A DNA stretch of 63,070 nt, taken from Vibrio owensii CAIM 1854 = LMG 25443 (GTDB lineage Bacteria > Pseudomonadota > Gammaproteobacteria > Enterobacterales > Vibrionaceae). Where the stretch lies: contig NZ_JPRD01000046.1 of NCBI RefSeq assembly GCF_000817815.1, positions 1 through 63,070 of the forward strand, written 5' to 3'. The notes under the pieces are model-generated. The model did no database searches. It was not told the DNA's origin and worked only from the letters and a program-made list of their open reading frames with translations. The stretch's first letter is position 1. Every line of letters starts with the position of its first letter. A program made the translations under genes and the position numbers. Below are positions 16,919-25,566 of this stretch, one piece after another.

Positions 16919-17584
16919 ATGGATTGGTTTAATTTTGTCTCGATCATCATCGTTGGTTGGGTATTCATCGCTTATTGCTTGCCAGATTGGCGCAAAGTCG
17001 TGTGGCCTAAGATGACACAAGAGAAACCTTTCCAACACTTGGTCTTCGCCACACTCTTTCTGCTCTGTATTTTGTGGTCTGCACAGGCTGGTGTGAAAGA
17101 TGGCCTTCAGATTCACTTTCTTGCGTTAACAACACTGACCATGATGTATGGCTGGCGAATCGCGTTTCTACTTAGTATCCCAGCTATGCTCGTCAACCAT
17201 TTGCTGCATGGTATTCCACTGTCGATGCTACCTTCAGCATGGGTGCTTTCAGCACTAGTGCCAATACTCATCAGCTACCTAATTTTTTTGCTCAGCTACC
17301 GTTACCTTCCACGTAACATTTTTGTTTTCATTTTTGTGGCAGGGTTCTTCAATGGAGCATTCACCGGCAGCCTGCATTTACTCATCAACTCGTTTTATCA
17401 TCTTTCTGTGGGTCATTACGACTGGCAAACTATCCAACACAATTACTTTGTTTTCGTTCCGCTACTCGCCTTCCCTGAAGGCCTACTCAATGGGATGTCT
17501 CTAGCCGTATTGACCGTATTCAAACCAGAATGGTTGCGAGTATTTTCAGACCTAGACTATATATACAATCACTACCATAAATAA
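16919..17584 (+). CDS. Predicted membrane protein, energy-coupling permease-like (COG3235)
   Basis: This is a 221-residue inner-membrane protein with about six or seven hydrophobic segments. It resembles the CbiM/COG3235 group of small permease-like proteins linked to energy-coupling transporters, but no ATPase or coupling component is nearby. The start at 16919 (ATG) is chosen over a GTG two codons earlier; GGGATAG lies upstream. It has the conserved-looking segments YGWRIAFLLSIPAMLVNHL and LAFPEGLLNGM. It stands alone between the pflA terminator and yfbU. The substrate is unknown. Confidence 0.75.
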   Translation: MDWFNFVSIIIVGWVFIAYCLPDWRKVVWPKMTQEKPFQHLVFATLFLLCILWSAQAGVKDGLQIHFLALTTLTMMYGWRIAFLLSIPAMLVNHLLHGIPLSMLPSAWVLSALVPILISYLIFLLSYRYLPRNIFVFIFVAGFFNGAFTGSLHLLINSFYHLSVGHYDWQTIQHNYFVFVPLLAFPEGLLNGMSLAVLTVFKPEWLRVFSDLDYIYNHYHK

Positions 17585-17742
17585 GCTGTCATCACCCATT
17601 AACACGGTGTTTGTAAACTGGCTAAATTCGACAATTCTTGCCATTTTTCATATTAAATATGTGTTGAGATCATGTTTCACCTTCGTCCGAAACGTTAACC
17701 TAAGCACATTAAAAATGTATTAGATTATTTAGTGAGGTCATC

Positions 17743-18243
17743 ATGGAAATGTCAAACGCTCAACGTTTGATCCTATCAAACCAGTACAACCTAATGTCTC
17801 AACTTGACCCTAACAATGCGGCAAAATACAAGCGTCTACAAACTATCGTAGAACGTGGTTACGAGCTGCAAATGCGCGAGTTGAACAAAGATTTTGGCTG
17901 CATCACTGAAACAGAATGTCGTGAAATTATCGACATCATGGAGATGTACCATGCTATGCAAGAATCCAACAAAATGCTGGATGATGAAGAGCGTAGTAAA
18001 GTTGATCAGCGTCGCCTTCAGTTCCTTGGCTTCGACATCGCAACAGAAGCACAGCAAGTGCATTACGTGCGCTTCCTAGTGGATTCAGAAGGTCTTTACC
18101 CTCAATTTGATAAAGCAGACCACCACTTTAACAGCCAAATGCCAACGCTAGAGAAATACCGTCGCATGCTAAAAACATGGCGCAACTGCCCTCGTCAGTA
18201 CCATCTATGTGCGAACGAGTTAGCGCAAATCTTTAGTGCATAA
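17743..18243 (+). CDS. yfbU: YfbU family protein (UPF0304)
   Basis: This is a 166-residue cytoplasmic protein that aligns by eye along its whole length with E. coli YfbU. Shared stretches include MEMSNAQRLILSNQYN, LQTIVERGY, IIDIMEMYHA and CPRQYHL. The biochemical role is not firmly known; a link to cell death or stress was proposed in E. coli. The start at 17743 has GAGG five bases upstream and gives the family's MEM N-terminus. It is monocistronic with its own terminator and lies before the PrkA-YeaH-SpoVR stress cluster, though a long gap separates them. Confidence 0.93.
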   Translation: MEMSNAQRLILSNQYNLMSQLDPNNAAKYKRLQTIVERGYELQMRELNKDFGCITETECREIIDIMEMYHAMQESNKMLDDEERSKVDQRRLQFLGFDIATEAQQVHYVRFLVDSEGLYPQFDKADHHFNSQMPTLEKYRRMLKTWRNCPRQYHLCANELAQIFSA

Positions 18244-18258
18244 CACAGCAAGTATTTG

Positions 18259-18287
18259 AAAAGGAGGGCAAAGGCTCTCCTTTTTTC
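18259..18287 (+). terminator. Terminator of yfbU
   Basis: AAAAGGAG and CTCCTTTT arms with a 10-nt loop, followed by a T-run, lie 15 bases after the yfbU stop. Confidence 0.85.
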
Positions 18288-18732
18288 TTTTGCCCTGTCA
18301 CAATTAACCTCATTCCTGTCAACGCACTTTTGCCTATCTTTCCCCTTGCTTACGTACGAATCACTCATTCCCGTGATTCAAAGCCAAATATCTGATTTCT
18401 TAACCTCCTATTCACAGCACAAATTTTTCTCTCTTCAAACAGTGATTCAAATGTCACTTTTGCAATAAATTCATAATTGTTAAGCAAAATTGGAAATCCC
18501 CGACTAGGCTTAGAATGAGAAAGGGAGTGATTGAAAGGTACCTATCCATCGTTCTCCGTTGCAGTGAAAAAATGTCCATAAAGCAAAGTCTTTGGTGTTG
18601 TCTAGCTTGCATTCAGTACAAACCAAACGAGATAACAGGACGTATAAGTTCATACAACGAAGGGCATATCAAGGATGGATAAGCCTGCGTCAACGTTCGT
18701 CGGTAGACTGACTAGTTAAAGGGGAAAGCGAC
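18288..18732 (+). other. 445-bp upstream region of the PrkA cluster, no gene seen
   Basis: No convincing coding frame was seen here; a 70-codon frame starting at 18256 runs through the yfbU terminator and has no ribosome site. The region probably holds the promoter and a long leader for the stress operon. A short inverted repeat GTAT..ATAC occurs near 18644-18657. No sigma-54 or sigma-E site could be assigned with confidence. Confidence 0.5.
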
Positions 18733-20667
18733 ATGAGTATTTTCGACCACTATCAATCAAGATATGAAGCTGCAAAAGATGAAGAGATGTCGTTACAGGA
18801 GTTTTTGGCCCTGTGTAAGGATGACAAAAGCGCTTATGCCAACGCGGCAGAACGACTACTGATGGCTATCGGAGAGCCGGAAGTCATTGATACTGCTCAA
18901 GACCCAAGATTGAGCCGTATCTTCTCAAACCGAGTTATCTCACGATATGAAACCTTCAAAGACTTCTATGGCATGGAAGATGCGATCGAACAGATTGTTT
19001 CTTATCTCAAGCATGCTGCGCAAGGTTTGGAAGAGCGCAAACAAATTCTGTACTTACTCGGCCCTGTGGGTGGTGGTAAATCATCGCTTGCCGAGAAGCT
19101 AAAAGCATTGATGGAAAAAATGCCCGTTTATGTATTGAGCGCAAACGGTGAACGAAGCCCAGTAAACGACCATCCATTCTGTCTATTCAATCCGACAGAA
19201 GACGGCGAGATCTTGAAGAAAGAATACGGCATCGAACATCGTTACCTACGCTCGATCATGTCACCGTGGGCAGCAAAACGTCTGCATGAATTTGGTGGTG
19301 ATATTACCAAATTTAAAGTACTGAAAGTTCGTCCATCTATCTTGGATCAAGTCGGTATCGCGAAAACTGAACCAGGTGATGAAAACAACCAAGATATTTC
19401 ATCGCTGGTTGGTAAAGTCGATATCCGCCAACTTGAGCATTTCTCACAAGACGACCCAGATGCCTACAGCTACTCTGGTGCACTGTGTAAAGCGAACCAA
19501 GGCTTGATGGAATTCGTTGAGATGTTTAAAGCGCCAATCAAGGTGCTACACCCACTCTTAACGGCAACTCAAGAAGGTAACTTTAACGGTACTGAAGGTC
19601 TATCGGCGATTCCATTCGACGGTATGATTTTGGCTCACTCGAACGAATCTGAGTGGCAAACCTTCCGTAATAACAAGAACAACGAAGCGTTCTTGGACCG
19701 TGTATACATAGTGAAAGTACCTTACTGTCTACGTGTATCGGAAGAAGTGAAGATCTACCAGAAACTGCTTGAAAACAGTGAACTGTCTAAAGCGCCTTGT
19801 TCACCTAGTACACTCGAAACTCTGGCACAATTCAGTATTCTTTCACGACTCAAAGAGCCTGAAAACTCGTCCATTTTCTCGAAGATGCGCGTGTATGACG
19901 GTGAAACCCTGAAAGACACCGATCCGAAAGCTAAGAGTTACCAAGAGTACCGCGATTACGCCGGCGTTGACGAAGGTATGAATGGCCTATCAACACGTTT
20001 TGCGTTCAAGATCCTGTCTCGCGTATTCAACTTCGACCAAACCGAAGTGGCTGCAAACCCAGTTCACCTATTCTATGTGATTGAACAACAAGTGGAACGT
20101 GAACAGTTCCCTTCTGAAGTGGCAGAAAAATACCTTGAGTTCTTGAAAGGTTACCTAGTGCCTCGTTATGTCGAGTTCATTGGTAAAGAAGTTCAGACTG
20201 CTTACCTAGAGTCTTACTCTGAGTACGGTCAAAACATCTTCGACCGCTACGTCACATACGCAGACTTCTGGATTCAAGACCAAGAGTATCGTGACCCAGA
20301 AACAGGCCAACTGTTCGATCGCGCTTCTCTCAACGCTGAGCTAGAGAAGATCGAGAAAACAGCAGGCATCTCTAACCCGAAAGATTTCCGAAACGAAATC
20401 GTCAACTTTGTGCTTCGTGCGAAAGCCAATAACAATGGTCAGAACCCAGTTTGGACCAGCTACGAAAAACTGCGCACGGTAATCGAGAAGAAAATGTTCT
20501 CCAATACCGAAGAGCTACTTCCGGTTATCTCGTTCAATGCGAAAACCTCTTCTGAAGATCAGAAGAAACACGACGACTTTGTCGCTCGCATGATGGAAAA
20601 AGGCTATACCGAGAAACAGGTTCGCCTACTTTCTGAGTGGTACCTACGAGTACGTAAGTCATCCTAA
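18733..20667 (+). CDS. yeaG: PrkA-type serine protein kinase / AAA+ protein (YeaG)
   Basis: This is a 644-residue protein of the PrkA family. An AAA+ ATPase core with Walker A GPVGGGKSS (about residues 111-119) is followed by the PrkA C-terminal kinase-like domain. In E. coli YeaG acts with YeaH in nitrogen and stationary-phase stress. The start has AGGGGAAAG upstream. The gene heads a tight cluster with yeaH (45 bp downstream) and spoVR (11 bp further). The three are a widely conserved trio whose joint function remains poorly defined. Confidence 0.95.
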   Translation: MSIFDHYQSRYEAAKDEEMSLQEFLALCKDDKSAYANAAERLLMAIGEPEVIDTAQDPRLSRIFSNRVISRYETFKDFYGMEDAIEQIVSYLKHAAQGLEERKQILYLLGPVGGGKSSLAEKLKALMEKMPVYVLSANGERSPVNDHPFCLFNPTEDGEILKKEYGIEHRYLRSIMSPWAAKRLHEFGGDITKFKVLKVRPSILDQVGIAKTEPGDENNQDISSLVGKVDIRQLEHFSQDDPDAYSYSGALCKANQGLMEFVEMFKAPIKVLHPLLTATQEGNFNGTEGLSAIPFDGMILAHSNESEWQTFRNNKNNEAFLDRVYIVKVPYCLRVSEEVKIYQKLLENSELSKAPCSPSTLETLAQFSILSRLKEPENSSIFSKMRVYDGETLKDTDPKAKSYQEYRDYAGVDEGMNGLSTRFAFKILSRVFNFDQTEVAANPVHLFYVIEQQVEREQFPSEVAEKYLEFLKGYLVPRYVEFIGKEVQTAYLESYSEYGQNIFDRYVTYADFWIQDQEYRDPETGQLFDRASLNAELEKIEKTAGISNPKDFRNEIVNFVLRAKANNNGQNPVWTSYEKLRTVIEKKMFSNTEELLPVISFNAKTSSEDQKKHDDFVARMMEKGYTEKQVRLLSEWYLRVRKSS

Positions 20668-20712
20668 CCAGTTTGAGTTAGGTCGCTTGTGAAACATGAA
20701 GAGGGCTATTTC

Positions 20713-21984
20713 ATGGCGCAATTTATAGACCGAAGGCTCAATGGCAAAAACAAGAGCGCTGTTAATCGACAGCGCTTCTTGAAACGCCATAAAGAGCAGA
20801 TTAAAGAGTCGGTAGCTGACGCAGTGAATCGACGCTCGATCACGAACACGGAAACGGGCGAAGACGTCGCTATACCGCACAAAGACATCAACGAACCTAT
20901 GTTTCATCAGGGTAAAGGGGGCGTGCGTGACCGCGTGCACCCTGGTAACGACCAATTTATCACTGGTGATAAGATCGAACGCCCGAAAGGTGGCGGCCAA
21001 GGTGGCGGTGCTGGTGAAGGCAATGCCAGCCCTGACGGTGAAGGCCAAGATGAGTTCGTTTTCCAAATTTCAAAAGATGAGTACCTCGATATCTTGTTTG
21101 AAGATTTAGAGCTACCGAATCTTGAGAAGAACCAAATTGCCAAAATCACAGAATGGAAAACCCACCGTGCGGGTTATCAAACAGCGGGTATTCCATCCAA
21201 CATTGCTGTCGTCCGTTCGCTACAGCAATCTTTGGCACGACGCACCGCAATGACAGCAGGTAAGAAGCGTCTTCTAAACGAGTTAGAGGATGAACTTACT
21301 CGCATCAAAAACATCGAGCCCGCTCAACAGCTCGAAGAAAATCGTCTGAAGAAGGAAATAGAAGAGCTACGCAAGAAAATCGAAAGCGTGCCCTTCATTG
21401 ATACCTTCGACTTACGTTTCAAGAACTATGAGAAACGCCCTGTGCCTTCAAGCCAAGCGGTCATGTTTTGTCTAATGGATGTATCTGGTTCTATGGACCA
21501 AGCCACCAAAGACATTGCAAAACGCTTCTATGTACTGCTTTACCTGTTCTTAACGCGTACGTACGAGAACGTGGAAGTGGTCTTCATTCGTCACCATACC
21601 CAAGCGAAAGAAGTGGATGAACATGAGTTCTTCTATTCGCAAGAAACGGGCGGCACGATTGTTTCGAGCGCACTGAAGTTGATGAATGAAATCGTTCAAG
21701 ACCGTTACCCTGTGGGTCAATGGAACATCTACGCAGCACAGGCATCCGATGGTGACAACTGGGCTGACGACTCGCCTCGCTGTCGTGAGTTACTCGTCAA
21801 TAAGCTACTGCCTAACTGCCAGTACTATTCATACATTGAGATCACGCGTCGCTCACACCAAACACTGTGGCACGAGTATGAGAAACTGAGCGAATCGTTT
21901 CCAAACTTCGCCATGAAAAACATCCGCTCCGTGGAGGATATCTTCCCAGTCTTCCGTGAACTATTCCAAAAAGAAACGGCGTAA
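20713..21984 (+). CDS. yeaH: YeaH family protein (UPF0229), von Willebrand-like
   Basis: This is a 423-residue cytoplasmic partner of the PrkA kinase. The start at 20713 is chosen because GAGGG lies upstream and the family begins MAQFIDRRLNGK; a GTG at 20689 is further from a ribosome site. A low-complexity glycine-rich stretch (about 95-115, GGGQGGGAGEG) precedes a central helical region and a VWA-like domain. The MIDAS motif of that domain, DVSGSMDQ, lies near residue 256. The C-terminus FPVFRELF is typical. Operon position and family place it in the stress-response kinase module. Confidence 0.95.
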   Translation: MAQFIDRRLNGKNKSAVNRQRFLKRHKEQIKESVADAVNRRSITNTETGEDVAIPHKDINEPMFHQGKGGVRDRVHPGNDQFITGDKIERPKGGGQGGGAGEGNASPDGEGQDEFVFQISKDEYLDILFEDLELPNLEKNQIAKITEWKTHRAGYQTAGIPSNIAVVRSLQQSLARRTAMTAGKKRLLNELEDELTRIKNIEPAQQLEENRLKKEIEELRKKIESVPFIDTFDLRFKNYEKRPVPSSQAVMFCLMDVSGSMDQATKDIAKRFYVLLYLFLTRTYENVEVVFIRHHTQAKEVDEHEFFYSQETGGTIVSSALKLMNEIVQDRYPVGQWNIYAAQASDGDNWADDSPRCRELLVNKLLPNCQYYSYIEITRRSHQTLWHEYEKLSESFPNFAMKNIRSVEDIFPVFRELFQKETA

Positions 21985-21995
21985 GGAGGCTAGCG

Positions 21996-23555
21996 ATGAA
22001 TACCGCAACGACAAACCTTTCGGGGGAAGCCTCGAAGAAGCGCAGAGAAAATATGCTTCCAGATGGTCCAGATTGGACATTCGAATTGCTGGAGCGTTAC
22101 CACAAAGAAATCAAGCGTGTGGCGGAGCATTATCGTCTCGACACCTACCCTAACCAAATTGAGGTCATCACCTCAGAGCAAATGATGGATGCATACTCAA
22201 GTATCGGTATGCCCATCAACTACAACCACTGGTCATTTGGTAAAAAGTTCATCCAAACGGAGCAGAACTATAAGCATGGTCAAATGGGCTTGGCTTACGA
22301 AATCGTGATCAACTCAAACCCATGTATCGCTTACTTGATGGAAGAGAACACCATCACCATGCAAGCGCTGGTTATTGCTCACGCCTGTTATGGACACAAC
22401 TCGTTCTTCAAGGGCAATTATCTGTTCCAAACTTGGACCGACGCCAGCTCGATCATTGACTATCTCTTGTTTGCGAAGAACTACATTGCGGAATGTGAGG
22501 AGCGCTATGGCGTACACGAAGTCGAACAACTACTCGACTCTTGCCATGCCTTAATGAACTTCGGTGTGGACCGTTACAAGCGCCCTGAGAAGATTTCCAT
22601 TAACGAGGAAAAAGCCCGCCAGGAAGAGCGTGAAGCTTACCTGCAATCGCAAGTGAACGAACTATGGCGAACGGTTCCACAATCGAAAACCAAAGAAGAA
22701 GACATCAAAGTGCGCTTCCCGAGCGAGCCACAAGAGAACCTGCTCTACTTCTTTGAAAAACATGCTCCTCTGCTTGAGCCATGGCAGCGCGAGATTGTGC
22801 GTATCGTGCGTAAGGTAAGCCAATACTTCTATCCTCAGAAGCAAACTCAAGTCATGAACGAAGGCTGGGCAACCTTCTGGCACTACACCATCCTGAATCA
22901 CCTTTACGATGAAGGTTTAGTGTCTGAGAAATTCATTCTCGAGTTTCTGCACAGTCACACAAGCGTGGTTGCACAACCTCCTTACAATAGCCCTTACTTT
23001 AGCGGCATTAACCCGTATGCGCTTGGCTTTGCGATGTTCCGCGACATCAAACGCATCTGTGAAGATCCAACGGATGAGGACAAAGAGTGGTTCCCTGAGT
23101 TAGCAGGAACAGACTGGCTAGATGCGGTTCACTTTGCTATGCATAACTTCAAAGACGAGAGCTTTATTAGCCAATACTTGTCACCGAAGCTCATGCGTGA
23201 TTTCAAGTTGTTTGCCATCAACGATGATGATCGTAAGAACTTTGTCGAAGTTGCAGCCATTCATGATGAAATGGGTTACCGACGTATTCGTGAAACGTTA
23301 GCAGCGCAATATAACTTGGCAAATCTAGAGCCGAACATTCAGGTGTTTAACGTGGATGTGCGAGGCGACCGTTCGTTAACGCTTCAGTATGTTCCTCATA
23401 ATCGCATTCCTTTGGATAACAGTTATGAAGAAGTCTTGAAACACGTTTACCGCCTATGGGGTTTTGATGTGATTCTTGAAGAAGTGAAAGATACCGGACA
23501 CAGAGAAATTCTCTCAACATGTCCGAAACGCAATCAGTACGACACCAATATATAG
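21996..23555 (+). CDS. ycgB: SpoVR family protein (YcgB-like)
   Basis: This is a 519-residue SpoVR family protein. The Bacillus homologue affects spore cortex formation; the role in Gram-negatives is not settled. Recognisable features are LPDGPDWTFE near the N-terminus, FGKKF near residue 77, HACYGHNSF (about 128-136) and NEGWATFWHY (about 288-297), which together resemble a metal-binding arrangement. It is the third gene of the PrkA-YeaH-SpoVR cluster, with a strong GGAGG ribosome site 11 bp after yeaH. It ends at a bidirectional terminator shared with kdsB. Confidence 0.95.
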   Translation: MNTATTNLSGEASKKRRENMLPDGPDWTFELLERYHKEIKRVAEHYRLDTYPNQIEVITSEQMMDAYSSIGMPINYNHWSFGKKFIQTEQNYKHGQMGLAYEIVINSNPCIAYLMEENTITMQALVIAHACYGHNSFFKGNYLFQTWTDASSIIDYLLFAKNYIAECEERYGVHEVEQLLDSCHALMNFGVDRYKRPEKISINEEKARQEEREAYLQSQVNELWRTVPQSKTKEEDIKVRFPSEPQENLLYFFEKHAPLLEPWQREIVRIVRKVSQYFYPQKQTQVMNEGWATFWHYTILNHLYDEGLVSEKFILEFLHSHTSVVAQPPYNSPYFSGINPYALGFAMFRDIKRICEDPTDEDKEWFPELAGTDWLDAVHFAMHNFKDESFISQYLSPKLMRDFKLFAINDDDRKNFVEVAAIHDEMGYRRIRETLAAQYNLANLEPNIQVFNVDVRGDRSLTLQYVPHNRIPLDNSYEEVLKHVYRLWGFDVILEEVKDTGHREILSTCPKRNQYDTNI

Positions 23556-23586
23556 CTGATACAGCGTCCGAACTATCTTAGATACA

Positions 23587-23614
23587 AAAAGGCTCCTCAA
23601 TGAGGAGCCTTTCT
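23587..23614. terminator. Bidirectional terminator between spoVR and kdsB
   Basis: AAAGGCTCCTCA and TGAGGAGCCTTT arms have A-rich and T-rich flanks on either side. It serves the two convergent transcripts. Confidence 0.92.
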
Positions 23615-23635
23615 AATTCTAAAATCAATACTCAC

Positions 23636-24394
23636 TTATTGTGCTTGGCTCGCGACAATGGCGCGTACTGCTTCTAAATCTTCTGGTGTATCCACACCTG
23701 CTGCTGGCGCTTCTTTTGCCACTTCAACATGAATCTTTTCACCGTACCAAAGCACGCGAAGTTGCTCCAGACACTCGATTTGCTCAAGTGCGCTTGGCTG
23801 CCAATTCACATAAGTATTGATGAAGCCAGCACGGTAAGCGTAGATGCCGATGTGACGCATCAATGGATTCGCGACGGTTTTGTCTTGCTTGGCAAAGTTG
23901 TCACGATCCCAAGGAATCGTTGCACGACTAAAGTACATGGCGTAACCACGCTCGTCCGCAACCACTTTCACCGCATTCGGGTTGAAGACTTCTTCTTCCG
24001 ATTCAACCTCAACCGCAAGCGTTGCCATTGGTGCATCGCAACCTGCTAGGTTGTCAGCTACTTGGCGAATAATAGACGGCGGAATCAATGGTTCATCACC
24101 CTGAACGTTCACCACAATGTGGTCTGCAGGGATTGCCATTTTTTCTACCACTTCCGCTAGTCGCTCAGTGCCAGACTCGTGGTTTGGCGAGGTCATACAA
24201 ACCTTGCCACCAAACTGCTCTGCTGCCGCTGATACGCGCTCATCGTCAGTCGCAATAATCACGTCTTCAGCGCCCGCTTGTAACGCTTGCTCATAAACCC
24301 ATTGGATCATTGGTTTACCACCAATGTCTGCCAACGGTTTACCCGGTAAGCGGCTCGACGCGTAACGCGCAGGAATAACAACAATAAAAGACAT
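23636..24394 (-). CDS. kdsB: 3-deoxy-manno-octulosonate cytidylyltransferase
   Basis: KdsB activates Kdo as CMP-Kdo for addition to lipid A. The protein has 252 residues with the nucleotidyltransferase opening VIPARYASSRLPGKPLADIGGKPM, the loop VVNVQGDEPLIP (about residue 97) and the late motif EKIHVEVA. Its start codon overlaps the stop of ycaR by one base (TAATG), so translation is coupled. It is the last gene of the lipid A operon comEC/msbA-lpxK-ycaR-kdsB on the minus strand. The identification is firm. Confidence 0.97.
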   Translation of the reverse strand: MSFIVVIPARYASSRLPGKPLADIGGKPMIQWVYEQALQAGAEDVIIATDDERVSAAAEQFGGKVCMTSPNHESGTERLAEVVEKMAIPADHIVVNVQGDEPLIPPSIIRQVADNLAGCDAPMATLAVEVESEEEVFNPNAVKVVADERGYAMYFSRATIPWDRDNFAKQDKTVANPLMRHIGIYAYRAGFINTYVNWQPSALEQIECLEQLRVLWYGEKIHVEVAKEAPAAGVDTPEDLEAVRAIVASQAQ

Positions 24395-24573
24395 TAGCGT
24401 CCCTCTTCCATGCTCATGGTTCGTGCTTCTGGCTCAAGCAGAACAGGAATACCTTCTTTGATTGGGTAAGCAAGGCGATCCAGTTTGCAGATCAACTCTT
24501 GATTATCTTTATCGTACGTCAGCTTACCTTTGCATACAGGGCAAGCTACAATCTCAAGCAGACGGTGATCCAT
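24394..24573 (-). CDS. ycaR: YcaR / Trm112-like zinc-ribbon small protein (UPF0434)
   Basis: This is a 59-residue protein that begins MDHRLLEIVACPVCKGKL, has LICKLDRLAYPIKEGIPVLL in the middle and ends MSMEEGR. The CPVCKG motif and the GIPVLL strand mark the UPF0434/Trm112-like family; only three cysteines are present (two in the knuckle, one later). It overlaps the end of lpxK by 20 bases and the start of kdsB by one, the same arrangement as lpxK-ycaR-kdsB in enterics. It is translated as part of the lipid A/Kdo operon. The molecular role is not established. Confidence 0.93.
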   Translation of the reverse strand: MDHRLLEIVACPVCKGKLTYDKDNQELICKLDRLAYPIKEGIPVLLEPEARTMSMEEGR

Positions 24574-25561
24574 AAGTCGCTTTAACCTCTTTTATTCGAT
24601 TTAAAATTCGCTCTGCATCGTTAGATTCAAACTGAGCAGAAACGGGCAGATACCACCAATTGTCTTGCGCATAACTGTCGCATTTGACGGCATCCTTTTC
24701 TGTCATAATCACATTCGCCCCTTGTTGAGCCAATGCGTGTAATTCTTGCTGATCAAAGTCTTGATGATCGGCAAAGCCTTTCGTCACTTTGACATCCGCA
24801 TTCATTGCGTTAAGTGTATTAAAAAATCGTGGTGGATGCCCAATTCCCGCAAATGCAACGAGATCACGTAATTCACTGACCTCGACCTGTTGCTTGGTCT
24901 TCAGGTTGATCGCCTTTGATGGAGCTAAAGACATTGGCATTTCGCCATGCTGAGCTTCACCACCATTAGTGATGATAAAGTCGACTTCAGCAAGACGCTC
25001 TACCCCTTCACGTAGTGGGCCAAGTGGAATAAGGCTTTCATTGCCAAAGCGGCGATTACCATCAACGATAACAAACTCGATATCTCGCTCTAGAGCGTAA
25101 TGCTGGAGGCCATCGTCAGTAATAATGATGTCAACGCCAGTTTCAAGCAATGCTGTCACCGCATTGGCACGGACCGGATCTACAGCGACAGGCGCACCAG
25201 TACGGCGATAAATCAGCTTCGGCTCGTCACCACAGTGTTTTGCTGGTGTATTGTCACCCAAAACAAGCGGATACTGCGGCGCTTTCGCCCCATAACCACG
25301 AGACACAACCCCTGGTTTGTAACCAAGCTGTTGTAATTGCTCCACCAGCCAAACAACAACTGGTGTTTTACCATTGCCCCCAGCCGTAATGTTACCCACC
25401 ACGACTACAGGCACTGGTGCTTTGTAAGCTTGTTTTTTACCTGATTGATATTGTTGACGCTTAGATTTACTGATCGCACCAAACAACAAGCTCAGTGGCC
25501 ACAAAAGCGGCCACAGCAGGTATTTGAGGGGATGGTTTTCGAACCAGATTTTTTCAACCAC
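24554..25561 (-). CDS. lpxK: Tetraacyldisaccharide 4'-kinase
   Basis: LpxK phosphorylates the 4' position of the lipid A precursor at the inner membrane. The 335-residue protein has an N-terminal membrane-associated helix (YLLWPLLWPLSLLFG). It also has an unusual P-loop VGNITAGGNGKTPVV (about residues 55-69) and DDGLQH (about 150), all typical for the family. It starts 5 bp after msbA on the minus strand and overlaps ycaR, so msbA, lpxK, ycaR and kdsB form one operon. The identification is firm. Confidence 0.97.
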   Translation of the reverse strand: MVEKIWFENHPLKYLLWPLLWPLSLLFGAISKSKRQQYQSGKKQAYKAPVPVVVVGNITAGGNGKTPVVVWLVEQLQQLGYKPGVVSRGYGAKAPQYPLVLGDNTPAKHCGDEPKLIYRRTGAPVAVDPVRANAVTALLETGVDIIITDDGLQHYALERDIEFVIVDGNRRFGNESLIPLGPLREGVERLAEVDFIITNGGEAQHGEMPMSLAPSKAINLKTKQQVEVSELRDLVAFAGIGHPPRFFNTLNAMNADVKVTKGFADHQDFDQQELHALAQQGANVIMTEKDAVKCDSYAQDNWWYLPVSAQFESNDAERILNRIKEVKATYGSPSA

Positions 25562-25566
25562 AGTTC

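Noticed and set aside
18256..18468. A 70-codon plus-strand frame after yfbU
   Set aside because: It starts inside the yfbU terminator, has no ribosome site and resembles no protein family.
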